Source: an uncultured Ectothiorhodospiraceae bacterium
GTDB lineage: Bacteria > Pseudomonadota > Gammaproteobacteria > UBA6429 > Thiohalophilaceae
Assembly (NCBI GenBank): GCA_947260005.1
Contig: CAMYOL010000007.1
Span: 1 to 64,000 of the forward strand
Length of the DNA stretch: 64,000 nt
Direction of reading: 5' to 3'
Part shown: one piece after another, positions 27,258 through 35,230 of the stretch
Numbering within the stretch: the first letter of the stretch is position 1
How the letters are laid out: each line of letters begins with the position of its first letter
Notes under the pieces: generated by a model
Told to the model about the DNA's origin: nothing
Databases searched by the model: none
The model's input: the letters and a program-made list of their open reading frames with translations, nothing else
Made by a program: the position numbers and the translations under genes

Positions 27258-28166
27258 CTATGGAATATAAAAGTTCTGCTGGCGTGTATAGTTCACCATG
27301 TAATCGATAAACAGCCGCGTTTTTTTTGGTACATGTTGACGGCTTGGGTACATTACATAGATGGGCGAAAACGTTTCAAGCTTGATTTCAGGCAACACTT
27401 GTACCAATCGACCATCTTCCAGTTCATTACTACTCACATACCAGGGCAATAACGATATGGCCGAGCCATCTAATGCAGACTTTAATAACGCATAGCCATC
27501 ATTGGCCTTGATCTTTACATTCATATCAAAATTAATAATTTCAGATCCCTTATGATAAGCCCAGCTTGAAATCGCCCCGTTTACACCTGCATAAACTACA
27601 AAGCGATGACTAGCCAGATCATCTATGGATTGAGGAAAACCATATTGTTGCAGATATTCTGGTGATGCCACCATGATCAGCGGATTATCTGTTAACTTAC
27701 GCGCCACCAGTGACGAATCAACAGGTTCAGTGACTCGCACCGCAACATCAAAGCGTTCACCTACAATATCGACATATCTGTCTTCAAGACGTAAATCGAT
27801 ATTCAAACCAGAATATTCATCGACCAAAGACTTTATCACCGGCATCACATGTAAACGACCAAAGTGAGTCGTACTGGAAATACGCAACTCGCCTGACACA
27901 CCTTCACGAATTGAATCTACTAATGCATCCGTTTCTAAAAGTTGATGACGTATTGAACGAGCATGTTCAAAAATAGCATGCCCGGCATCGGTTAGACTCA
28001 AACTCCGCGTGGTACGATGTAATAGGCGTACACCTAGTTCCTCTTCCAGATTAGCGATCTGTTTACTTACCAGGGAACGATTGACGTTACGGTGCTTAGC
28101 TGCCGTACTAAAACTGCCACTGTCGATGACATCCGCAAACAGAACTAACCGACTAGCCTTATCCAT
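27258..28166 (-). CDS. LysR-family transcriptional regulator
   Basis: 302 aa from the ATG at 28166, with AGGA 8 nt upstream; the frame extends 15 codons further but without a better start. The helix-turn-helix (SFSTAAKHRNVNRSLVSKQIANLEEELGVRLL) is close to those of AaeR/DhcR-like LysR proteins. The C-terminal effector domain follows. It is divergent from an Old Yellow Enzyme gene, which it very likely controls; a GTTGCCA-palindrome lies between them. Confidence 0.92.
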   Translation of the reverse strand: MDKASRLVLFADVIDSGSFSTAAKHRNVNRSLVSKQIANLEEELGVRLLHRTTRSLSLTDAGHAIFEHARSIRHQLLETDALVDSIREGVSGELRISSTTHFGRLHVMPVIKSLVDEYSGLNIDLRLEDRYVDIVGERFDVAVRVTEPVDSSLVARKLTDNPLIMVASPEYLQQYGFPQSIDDLASHRFVVYAGVNGAISSWAYHKGSEIINFDMNVKIKANDGYALLKSALDGSAISLLPWYVSSNELEDGRLVQVLPEIKLETFSPIYVMYPSRQHVPKKTRLFIDYMVNYTRQQNFYIP

Positions 28167-28181
28167 TCCCTTGATCCTATT

Positions 28182-28198
28182 GTTGCCATTTTGGCAAC
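28182..28198. promoter_or_regulatory. Palindromic operator candidate between lysR and OYE genes
   Basis: GTTGCCATTTTGGCAAC is a perfect 7-3-7 inverted repeat and contains the T-N11-A core of LysR sites. It lies 16-32 bp upstream of the regulator start and about 100 bp upstream of the reductase start. Confidence 0.65.
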
Positions 28199-28297
28199 AT
28201 ATATAGCTCATTTTCTACCTATATGGAAGACAATCTGTTTCCTATACTCGGCCCAGCAAAACATTTTTTTAATCATAATCATCAAATGGAGCTTGTT

Positions 28298-29404
28298 ATG
28301 CCAGACACAGAATCATCTAATTCCCCATTACTCGAGCCGCTGGAGATTGGCGATTTAAAACTAAAAAATCGCATGGTGATGGCCCCGCTGACCCGTAACC
28401 GCGCCGGTGAAGGGAATGTGCCACAGGATCTGAATAAACTTTATTACAGCCAGCGCTCAGGTGCCGGGCTCATCATCACTGAAGCCAGTCAAATATCACC
28501 CTACGCCCAGGGCTACCCGGCGACACCTGGTATCCATAGCGCAGCGCAAGTCGCTGGATGGAAAGCCATCACTCAGGCCGTGCATGACAAAGGTGGTTTA
28601 ATGTTCATTCAACTCTGGCATGTGGGTCGTATATCACATCCATCCATGTTGCCCGACAATGCTTTACCCGTGGCACCTTCGGCCATACAACCAAAAGGCG
28701 AAGCGGTAACTTATGATGGGATGCAGCCCTTTGTTACTCCACGCGCATTAGATATCGACGAAATTCCCGGAGTGATTGCAGATTATGTTAAGGCAGCCGA
28801 AAACGCAAAAGCCGCCGGCTTTGATGGCATCGAGATCCACGCCGCCAATGGCTACTTGCTTGATCAATTCTTACGTGACGGAAGCAACAAGCGCACCGAT
28901 GCCTATGGTGGTAGCATCGAAAATCGCATGCGTTTGTTAGACGAAGTCATTACCGCAGTAAAAGCGGTCTGGCCATCAAGTCGAATCGGTGTCCGACTCT
29001 CCCCTGAAAACCAATTTAACGATATGGCTGACTCAACACCACAAGCAACCTTTACCGCCGTAGTGGGTATGTTGAATAAACATGACCTGGGCTACTTGCA
29101 TGTACTAGAAGGCGACATGTTAGGCGCAGAACATAAGGTTGATTACACCGAGCTTCGAAAATTGTTCACCGGATTCTACATGGCCAACAACGGCTACACC
29201 CAGGCAACAGGAGAACAATCGTTAAACGCGGGCAATGCTGACCTGATCGCCTACGGTCAACTCTTCCTCGCCAACCCTGATTTGGTGGAGCGTTTTAAAC
29301 GAGGCAGCGAGCTCAACGAACCGGATCAGGCGACTTATTATGGTGGTGATGAAAAAGGCTATACCGATTACCCTTCACTCGAATTGGAAAAACTCTCTGC
29401 CTAG
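28298..29404 (+). CDS. Old Yellow Enzyme family ene-reductase (NemA-like)
   Basis: 368 aa from ATG 28298 with GGAG 8 nt upstream. FMN TIM-barrel signatures are LKLKNRMVMAPLTRNRA, FIQLWHVGRISHPSM, and DGIEIHAANGYLLDQFLRDGSN with RTDAYGGSIENRMR. The His/Asn substrate pair is replaced or preserved as H-A-A-N in this loop, as in the NemA/OYE class. It reduces activated alkenes, nitro compounds or maleimides with NAD(P)H. The divergent LysR regulator suggests induction by an electrophile. Confidence 0.93.
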   Translation: MPDTESSNSPLLEPLEIGDLKLKNRMVMAPLTRNRAGEGNVPQDLNKLYYSQRSGAGLIITEASQISPYAQGYPATPGIHSAAQVAGWKAITQAVHDKGGLMFIQLWHVGRISHPSMLPDNALPVAPSAIQPKGEAVTYDGMQPFVTPRALDIDEIPGVIADYVKAAENAKAAGFDGIEIHAANGYLLDQFLRDGSNKRTDAYGGSIENRMRLLDEVITAVKAVWPSSRIGVRLSPENQFNDMADSTPQATFTAVVGMLNKHDLGYLHVLEGDMLGAEHKVDYTELRKLFTGFYMANNGYTQATGEQSLNAGNADLIAYGQLFLANPDLVERFKRGSELNEPDQATYYGGDEKGYTDYPSLELEKLSA

Positions 29405-29420
29405 ATATACTCAAACAAGC

Positions 29421-29473
29421 ACCAGAGGGTTACTATTTTAATAAAAAATGAATAATGACTCTCTGGTTTTTTT
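29421..29473 (+). terminator. Terminator after the ene-reductase gene
   Basis: ACCAGAG (29421-29427) pairs with CTCTGGT (29461-29467), with an additional TTA/TAA pairing inside, followed by T6. It begins 17 nt after the stop codon. The loop is long (about 30 nt). Confidence 0.6.
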
Positions 29474-29521
29474 AAAACTGTTATAAAACTCTCGGCTAAA
29501 TCTACCCCCTATGTACAAAGA

Positions 29522-30064
29522 CTATCTTACGAAGGTGGCTTTGACCCGCTTTGAAACCAGCATATAAGGTATCCAGATCGCTGCTCCGATAATAGCCTGT
29601 ACGATCTCTTTTATTGTCTCCGGATCGGCTATCGATATGCTCGGAAAAAAAGCCATCAATAGTAGTGCATCCCCAATGATAAATATCAGCGTAAAGGCCA
29701 TAATACCGATGTACCACTTCGGGAAGTCTCTTTTTTTTAAGAAGAATAAAAAAGCGATGTATATCCAGCTAAAGAACAATATTCCATTCAGGATCATTTC
29801 GCCTATTAGTATTGATGCAAAAGCAGGGTTATATGACTGACTCCCCGGCGTGGTTATAATTTCCCAGTAGCCATTGGAAAACATTTCCGTATAAGGAGGA
29901 TAGATTTGTAAGATCATTCGCAAAGGAGACACAACAACACCAAAGCCAACTAAAATTAACCAACCCCCTAATCCTGCAAGCTCAGGATTTTCTACATGTT
30001 TAGCTACTTTAGACGATGGATCGACGGACGTATCCGGTGCTTTATAGGGATCTGTATCTGACAT
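29522..30064 (-). CDS. DUF2569 family membrane protein
   Basis: 180 aa. After a polar N-terminus (DPYKAPDTSVDPSS), the DUF2569 signature LAGLGGWLILVGFGVVVSPLRM begins the first of four membrane helices. The others are near residues 85-105, 118-138 and 150-172, with DFPKWYIGIMAFT between. The function of the family is unknown. It stands alone. Confidence 0.85.
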   Translation of the reverse strand: MSDTDPYKAPDTSVDPSSKVAKHVENPELAGLGGWLILVGFGVVVSPLRMILQIYPPYTEMFSNGYWEIITTPGSQSYNPAFASILIGEMILNGILFFSWIYIAFLFFLKKRDFPKWYIGIMAFTLIFIIGDALLLMAFFPSISIADPETIKEIVQAIIGAAIWIPYMLVSKRVKATFVR

Positions 30065-30130
30065 GAAACACCATCCATTTTTTTAATCTATTGGGAGGAT
30101 TGTTTTCAATCGATAACGTAAGAAAAAATA

Positions 30131-31237
30131 TTATTCAAATTCCATCATCTGAAAGACTTGTGCCGCATTGCGTTTCGCAAGAAATTCTGAGGTGGGTAAA
30201 TGCATATAAGCAGACTGATCGATTTTGTAGGCATCCTGTAAGCTGGCGCCACTTTCGAGTAAGACACCCACTTTACCACGCAGATACGATAAATAATCTT
30301 TGGTGTAGAGGGTCACTTCTTTCATATTGGTAGGTTCTCCATGACCAGGGATAACATACTTTGCATCCAGGGCCGCGAATTTATCCCAGGTTTGTATCCA
30401 TCCAGCAGTGTCAGTATGTTCAAACAACGGTAGCATGCGTTGATGAAAGGCCATGTCACCTGAGATGGTAAGGTTCTTTTGTGGTAACCAGACGACGATA
30501 TCACCCGGACTGTGTGTCGGCCCAAGGTGGAGCAATTCAAATCGAACACCGCCCATTTCAATAACACGTTTATCTTTGAAGGTCTCACCCGGTAATGCTA
30601 CAACAGTTTTATCGGCCTTTTCCTTGATAGTTCGTTTTAATCGTTCCAGATTGGCAAATTTATTTTCTTTTATTTCTGTTGCCGCATCTTCATGCGCAAT
30701 GACCGTTGCACCTTGTTCTAGCCAGTAATTACTGCCCAGCGAGGCATGGATTTGTCCATTTTCTAACACCACATATTTAACGGGTTGTTCGGTCAGTTTT
30801 TTAATTTCATCATGTAACGCCTTGGCCAGTAAATAATTGGCCCCGGCATTAACAACCAGTACACCGTCGGAAGTTATTACAAACGACAGGTTATTATTGT
30901 GTCCTGAGTTAGCATAAGTTATCGGTGCCAGGGCACCGATCGCAGACCAGACATTATCCATAACCTGCTGAGGCATATCGTAGAGCATTGAACCTGGTGT
31001 TTTATCGATATTATATTTGTCATCCCCCGCTGAAACAGGACCAAACTGTGATGCTTTAGCCTGTTCTGGTTTAGGCAAACTTGTTATTGTATTTTCAACC
31101 GTATCGATTATCGCTTTGGTTTCGGTTTCAGCAAGCGTTTCTTTTAAATTTACTTTTTCAGGCTCGCCTGTTTGATCACAAGCGATTAAAATAGTGAGCG
31201 GTAGAAAAATAATCAGGGTTTTATAGAAAAGTTTCAT
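30131..31237 (-). CDS. SoxH-like metallo-beta-lactamase-fold lipoprotein with altered metal motif
   Basis: 368 aa. The signal ends in a lipobox (LTILIAC, Cys20), so it is a periplasmic or outer-membrane lipoprotein. The MBL fold is seen from YANSGHNNNLSFVITSDGVLVVNAG onward. The usual HxHxDH metal motif is replaced by ENGQIHASLGSN, while later ligands remain: HLGPTHSPGD, ISGDMAFH and VIPGHGEP. The layout resembles the SoxH and quinoprotein-relay hydrolases of sulfur oxidisers and methylotrophs, whose function is unclear. Whether it binds two metals is doubtful. Confidence 0.8.
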   Translation of the reverse strand: MKLFYKTLIIFLPLTILIACDQTGEPEKVNLKETLAETETKAIIDTVENTITSLPKPEQAKASQFGPVSAGDDKYNIDKTPGSMLYDMPQQVMDNVWSAIGALAPITYANSGHNNNLSFVITSDGVLVVNAGANYLLAKALHDEIKKLTEQPVKYVVLENGQIHASLGSNYWLEQGATVIAHEDAATEIKENKFANLERLKRTIKEKADKTVVALPGETFKDKRVIEMGGVRFELLHLGPTHSPGDIVVWLPQKNLTISGDMAFHQRMLPLFEHTDTAGWIQTWDKFAALDAKYVIPGHGEPTNMKEVTLYTKDYLSYLRGKVGVLLESGASLQDAYKIDQSAYMHLPTSEFLAKRNAAQVFQMMEFE

Positions 31238-31314
31238 TGTACAGCTCCTTTGTCATTATTATTATTTACTACAGAGCAATCCAGATCACAACCTAATGCT
31301 GCTAAAAATGATGG

Positions 31315-32193
31315 TTACATCGATAAAAAAGCCTGTCCCATTTTTATTGGTGCGTTGGGGCTAAATGCTTCGTCAATTTTAAGATCTAAGTTTGCAAATA
31401 AACACACCACAGTCGACCCCATATTAAAGCGTCCCATCTCCTCGCCTTTGTTTAATACAATGTCTTGCTCCTGATCATAGACCCAGCGGTGTATTGGTTG
31501 CTTATGCGGTGGTGTCACCACACCTTGCCAGACGGTTTCAATGCAGGCGACATTCAACGCACCCACTAACACCATTGCCATGGCACCAAACTGGGTATCG
31601 AAAATAGCGATCACGCGTTCGTTACGGGCAAATACATTCGGAATCACTCTGGCGGTTGAGGGATTCACACTAAACAATCGCCCCGGTACATAAATCATAT
31701 GCTTTAAAGTTCCGGTGACCGGCATATGAATGCGATGATAATCGCGAGGCGATAAATACAGGGTTGCAAACTTACCTTGCTGAAAATGTTCAGCCACATC
31801 CTCATAGCCACCCAATAACGTCCTGGCAGAATATTCATGACCTTTGGCCTGGAAAATCGTGTCGTCTTTAATGTCACCCGCCTGACTCACCGCACCGTCG
31901 ACCGGACAACATAAAACCGTATCACCTTCGGCAATAGGACGAACCGATGGTTTTAATGGACGCGTAAAAAATTGGTTAAAATTCTCATAGACATTAATGT
32001 CTTCATCCAGCGCTTCGCTGATATTAACGTTATAACGTTTTATCACCCAATTAATAATTAAATTTTTAAACCACTTTGTTTTTATGCGCGTCGCAATCAG
32101 CGTGAGACGGGAAATTAAGTGGTGCGGGATAATATATTGCGGCAAGGCAAAGCGATAATCCGCAAAACTGGCGGTTTTATTTTCGTTGGTCAT
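31315..32193 (-). CDS. psd: Phosphatidylserine decarboxylase proenzyme
   Basis: 292 aa. It decarboxylates phosphatidylserine to phosphatidylethanolamine at the inner membrane. The autocatalytic site that forms the pyruvoyl group is FNMGSTVV (cleavage before Ser of GST) near residue 257. Other conserved blocks are CPVDGAVSQAG, LSPRDYHRIHMP and VGALNVACIETVW. It lies 3 nt behind the PCuAC gene on the same strand, an unusual pairing. Confidence 0.95.
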   Translation of the reverse strand: MTNENKTASFADYRFALPQYIIPHHLISRLTLIATRIKTKWFKNLIINWVIKRYNVNISEALDEDINVYENFNQFFTRPLKPSVRPIAEGDTVLCCPVDGAVSQAGDIKDDTIFQAKGHEYSARTLLGGYEDVAEHFQQGKFATLYLSPRDYHRIHMPVTGTLKHMIYVPGRLFSVNPSTARVIPNVFARNERVIAIFDTQFGAMAMVLVGALNVACIETVWQGVVTPPHKQPIHRWVYDQEQDIVLNKGEEMGRFNMGSTVVCLFANLDLKIDEAFSPNAPIKMGQAFLSM

Positions 32194-32196
32194 ATA

Positions 32197-32658
32197 TCAG
32201 TGATGGTGGTGGTGTTGATGCGTAGAGTGATCGTCCAATGTAGCTTCTTTAATTTGAGCTTTTAATGTGATTTGCTTTTTATCGGCCGTTATCATCAAGG
32301 TCACCGAATCGCCTCGGGCTAATTTACGCTTTGGATTAATCAACATCAAATGCAGACCACCCGGTTTAAATATTGTTTCTCCGTTTGCTGGCAACGCTAA
32401 ACTTTTTTGTTCGACCATACGCGCCATTCCGTCTTTGGTTTCGGTACGATGCATTTCGACATTTTTAAAATCGGGGGAACTCACTGCGGTTATATTTATA
32501 TCTTTATCCGTCGTATTTTTAAGCGTCATGTAGCCTGCCATAACACGAGCAACCGGAGGCGCCTCGGGCACCCACGCATTCGAAATAACGACATCAGCCC
32601 CTGCGTGGACAATAAAACTGAGCGAGATAAAACCAATTGCTACTAGCGTTTTTAACAT
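32197..32658 (-). CDS. Periplasmic copper chaperone PCuAC with poly-His tail
   Basis: 153 aa with a signal peptide (MLKTLVAIGFISLSFIVHAGA). The copper-binding motif of the PCuAC family is seen as MAGYMTLKN, VEMHRTE, MARM and HLMLINPKR. The protein ends in STHQHHHHH, an added metal-binding tail. PCuAC delivers Cu(I) to the CuA or CuB site of cytochrome oxidase, working with SCO, whose gene is 8 nt upstream. Confidence 0.92.
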   Translation of the reverse strand: MLKTLVAIGFISLSFIVHAGADVVISNAWVPEAPPVARVMAGYMTLKNTTDKDINITAVSSPDFKNVEMHRTETKDGMARMVEQKSLALPANGETIFKPGGLHLMLINPKRKLARGDSVTLMITADKKQITLKAQIKEATLDDHSTHQHHHHH

Positions 32659-32666
32659 GATATTAA

Positions 32667-33320
32667 TTAACCTGGGTGATAGTCTCGAATCGCGGTAAAC
32701 GTTTTTACAATTTCATTTACCTGATGCGGGCTGGTAAACACGCCCCTGAAATAACCTTGTGGATCAATCAAAACAATTTGTGCGCTGTGATTAACCGTAT
32801 AATCGTTTTCATTTTCCCCATCTTCATAACCATACAATGCCCCGACCTGCACGGTGAGGATATCAATAAAATTATGCTTGCCAGTAATGGCAATGAAGTC
32901 AGGATGATAATATTGTACGTAGTTCTTTAATATCGCCGGAGTATCACGATCGGGATCGACCGAAACGAATACCAATTGAGGCTCAGGTGATTGTTTGGCG
33001 GACTCCGGCAGCTTGGCCCAAACCGATTTCATTACTAACAGGGTCGTCGGACACACGTCGGGGCAATGGGTAAAACCAAAAAATAAAAAACTCCATTTAC
33101 CCTTGAATTGATCTTCACTAAAAGGCTGATTGTTGTGATCCTTCAGCTGAATACCAACCACGGGACGACCTTCCGGGATATACGTATTCGCAATAGCAAC
33201 CGGTAAAGCTTGTCGGGGTTTAATGACCGTAACCCAAACGACAGCGGCAATTAATGAGATAACGGTAACGATGATGGCGATAGCCAAAAATGGACTATTC
33301 TTTTCTGTGTCACTAGTCAT
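32667..33320 (-). CDS. SCO1/SenC family copper chaperone
   Basis: 217 aa. A membrane anchor near residues 12-32 is followed by a thioredoxin-like domain. The copper ligands are FGFTHCPDVCPTTLL (CxxxC) and the distal histidine in NDYTVNHSAQIVLIDP. It assists cytochrome oxidase copper-site assembly and is probably in one transcript with PCuAC and psd. Confidence 0.94.
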   Translation of the reverse strand: MTSDTEKNSPFLAIAIIVTVISLIAAVVWVTVIKPRQALPVAIANTYIPEGRPVVGIQLKDHNNQPFSEDQFKGKWSFLFFGFTHCPDVCPTTLLVMKSVWAKLPESAKQSPEPQLVFVSVDPDRDTPAILKNYVQYYHPDFIAITGKHNFIDILTVQVGALYGYEDGENENDYTVNHSAQIVLIDPQGYFRGVFTSPHQVNEIVKTFTAIRDYHPG

Positions 33321-33505
33321 AAGCGGGCGATTATACCTATTTTATTTCGATGTTGCTCATTAGTCCCTTCCTGGCAACATAGTTCAATCTGATTGGCTAA
33401 CCAACCGGATATAGACGCATAGCCAGTACGATCTTTCCTTAATTCAGATCGAATATCGTTATTAATCCCTTCTAACGTCACTGCAAGCAGCTGATTTTCT
33501 TGCAA
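33317..33505 (-). CDS. Possible small protein upstream of the SCO gene
   Basis: A 62-aa frame from a TTG start (AAGG 4 nt upstream) whose end overlaps the SCO start by 4 nt. It contains two cysteines (IELCCQEG) and no membrane segment. The coupling geometry is suggestive, but the weak start and lack of recognised similarity leave it doubtful. Confidence 0.3.
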   Translation of the reverse strand: MQENQLLAVTLEGINNDIRSELRKDRTGYASISGWLANQIELCCQEGTNEQHRNKIGIIARL

Positions 33506-33554
33506 ATGCCTTATTAATCAGCTATGTTTTTAAAAAACTTAAAGAGGAATATCA

Positions 33555-34034
33555 ATGTCTAATGTTAGCTTACTGATTCCAAAGGAAAAAAGACCGGTTT
33601 GGTCATCAAATTGGGAATCCCAGGATCTTGAATCACTCTCCCCGCTCGCTGATATGCTGACAGAGATTCCCCTACTCGGTTTCGTTCAGGCTGGGGAGCC
33701 TGTCGACCTCTGCGAACAGCAGGAAACTGTGCGTGTCCCTGCCAACATGGTGCGTAAAAACACCTATGCCCTGCGTGTTCGTGGTCATTCCATGATCGAT
33801 GACAATATCCAGGAAGGCGATGTCATCGTGATCGAAAAACGTGAACATGCGGAAAATGGTCAAACGGTCGTCGCCATGATCAATGGTGAGCAAGTGACCC
33901 TGAAGAAATTCTATGTCGAACGTGACGGCATTCGTTTACAACCGGCTAACCCGGACATGCAACCCATCATCCTCAAGAACCAGGATGTGCAGATTCTCGG
34001 CATCGTCACAGGCGTTATCCGTGAGCCATCATGA
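33555..34034 (+). CDS. LexA-like S24 peptidase lacking the DNA-binding domain
   Basis: 159 aa, versus about 200 for LexA. The C-terminal protease fold is complete: cleavage-type Ala46-Gly47 in LLGFVQAGEPVDL, catalytic Ser79 in VRGHSMIDD, and catalytic Lys117 in VTLKKFYVE. The winged helix that binds SOS boxes is absent; residues 1-35 are a short unrelated leader. No CTGT-N8-ACAG site lies upstream. It may be a UmuD-like or partner-modulating protein rather than a repressor. ATG has GAGGA upstream. Confidence 0.85.
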   Translation: MSNVSLLIPKEKRPVWSSNWESQDLESLSPLADMLTEIPLLGFVQAGEPVDLCEQQETVRVPANMVRKNTYALRVRGHSMIDDNIQEGDVIVIEKREHAENGQTVVAMINGEQVTLKKFYVERDGIRLQPANPDMQPIILKNQDVQILGIVTGVIREPS

Positions 34035-34056
34035 TCCATCTAATCGACTGAACCTT

Positions 34057-34542
34057 ATGACCATACCAGAGCCCAAATTTCTCGTTGACAGTAACTTACT
34101 GCGACTTGGGCGTTGGTTAAGAACTGCAGGCTACGACACCGATTTTGTTGATGAAACCATGCGTACCGACATTGCTCACAATGATGGTCCGGTCGCAGCT
34201 GATTATTACCTGTTACGTCAGGCCATTGATGGTGGCCGCTTCCTGCTAACCTCGACCCCGGAAATTTCCGAGATGCGTCGCGCCAGTGGTACCGTATTAT
34301 TAATCGAGAGTGACAGCCTCGAAGACAGTGTTGAAGAACTTGGGGCTTATCTGCATATCAACTGGCACTTTAAGCCTTTTAGTCGCTGTACCGTTTGCAA
34401 TACCGAGCTCAACCTCAGCACCGGCCAGGCTTCCGAAGACAATTCCTTTTGCCCAATTTGCAAACAGGTTTTTTGGGATGCAGCACACACCGATCGGATG
34501 CGTTCCCAGCTCGATAGCTGGTATCAAAAATACAGTTATTAA
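34057..34542 (+). CDS. Mut7-C (DUF82) RNase-like protein with zinc ribbon
   Basis: 161 aa from ATG 34057, which avoids a long overlap with the preceding gene. The PIN-like Mut7-C domain starts PKFLVDSNLLRLGRWLRTAGYDTDFVD, with the conserved acidic residue in VDSNL. It ends in a zinc ribbon: CTVCNTEL and CPICKQVFW. Mut7-C domains are predicted ribonucleases. It is 22 nt downstream of the LexA-like gene and may be cotranscribed. Confidence 0.85.
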   Translation: MTIPEPKFLVDSNLLRLGRWLRTAGYDTDFVDETMRTDIAHNDGPVAADYYLLRQAIDGGRFLLTSTPEISEMRRASGTVLLIESDSLEDSVEELGAYLHINWHFKPFSRCTVCNTELNLSTGQASEDNSFCPICKQVFWDAAHTDRMRSQLDSWYQKYSY

Positions 34543-34651
34543 CGCCGAATCCTAAATCCTCCAGATTATTCCCCTTATACTAAAGATCTACCTTGCTCAG
34601 GTCGTTATTTAGCCCATAGAGTACTTTGACTATCAATAAGGAAGTGAATAC

Positions 34652-35230
34652 GTGCCTGATCCTATTTCCTCTCCACGACTTAACATAAGCCCATCTAATG
34701 CCGACAAACCCGATCTTGACTGGAGTCAGGTTCGTGAGACCGTGATGATGTTGAATTTAGCCATTGCCCAGATCTCCGGGACCCTGGGTGACGGCGAAGA
34801 ATCGGTCGCGAGTCTGGCTGATTCGTTCACCTCGATGGCTGGCAATGTCCAAACGGCCCACCTGGCTGCCGAACAACTCCCCGATTCGACTGAAAAGAAT
34901 ACCATCATTAATAACTGTGAATCGGTGACTAACGAGATGCAACAGGCCATCATTGCCTTTCAATTTTACGATAAGCTCAGTCAACGTTTGATGCACGTTT
35001 CGAAAAGTTTAGATGTCTTGGGTAATTTAGTTTCAGATCCATTAAAGTTATACAACCCGTATGAATGGAAAGGTCTGCAGGAAAAGATCAAATCAAAATA
35101 CACGGTCGAATCTGAACGCCTCATGTTTGAGTTTATTCTAAATGGGCACAGTGTCGAGGAGGCACTTGAGCTTGCCAAACAAAGTAAAACCGAGGCTAAC
35201 TCAGACGATGATGATGTGGAGTTATTTTAA
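34652..35230 (+). CDS. CheZ-like protein, putative
   Basis: 192 aa, all-helical, from a GTG with AAGGAAG 7 nt upstream. A long central helix pair (residues 28-125) contains AFQFYDKLSQRLMHV. The D107-x3-Q111 spacing equals the catalytic Asp/Gln pair of E. coli CheZ (FQDLTGQ). The acidic C-terminus DDDDVELF resembles the CheY-binding tail of CheZ. Overall similarity cannot be judged by eye, so CheY-P phosphatase activity is a hypothesis. It is followed by the convergent epmA. Confidence 0.55.
   Translation: MPDPISSPRLNISPSNADKPDLDWSQVRETVMMLNLAIAQISGTLGDGEESVASLADSFTSMAGNVQTAHLAAEQLPDSTEKNTIINNCESVTNEMQQAIIAFQFYDKLSQRLMHVSKSLDVLGNLVSDPLKLYNPYEWKGLQEKIKSKYTVESERLMFEFILNGHSVEEALELAKQSKTEANSDDDDVELF

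Noticed and set aside
33460-33554. SOS box upstream of the LexA-like gene
   Set aside because: No CTGT-N8-ACAG or close variant is present in this interval, so I do not claim SOS control.
33913-34056. N-terminal extension of the Mut7-C protein
   Set aside because: The extension overlaps the LexA-like coding region in another frame; the domain begins right at the ATG at 34057.
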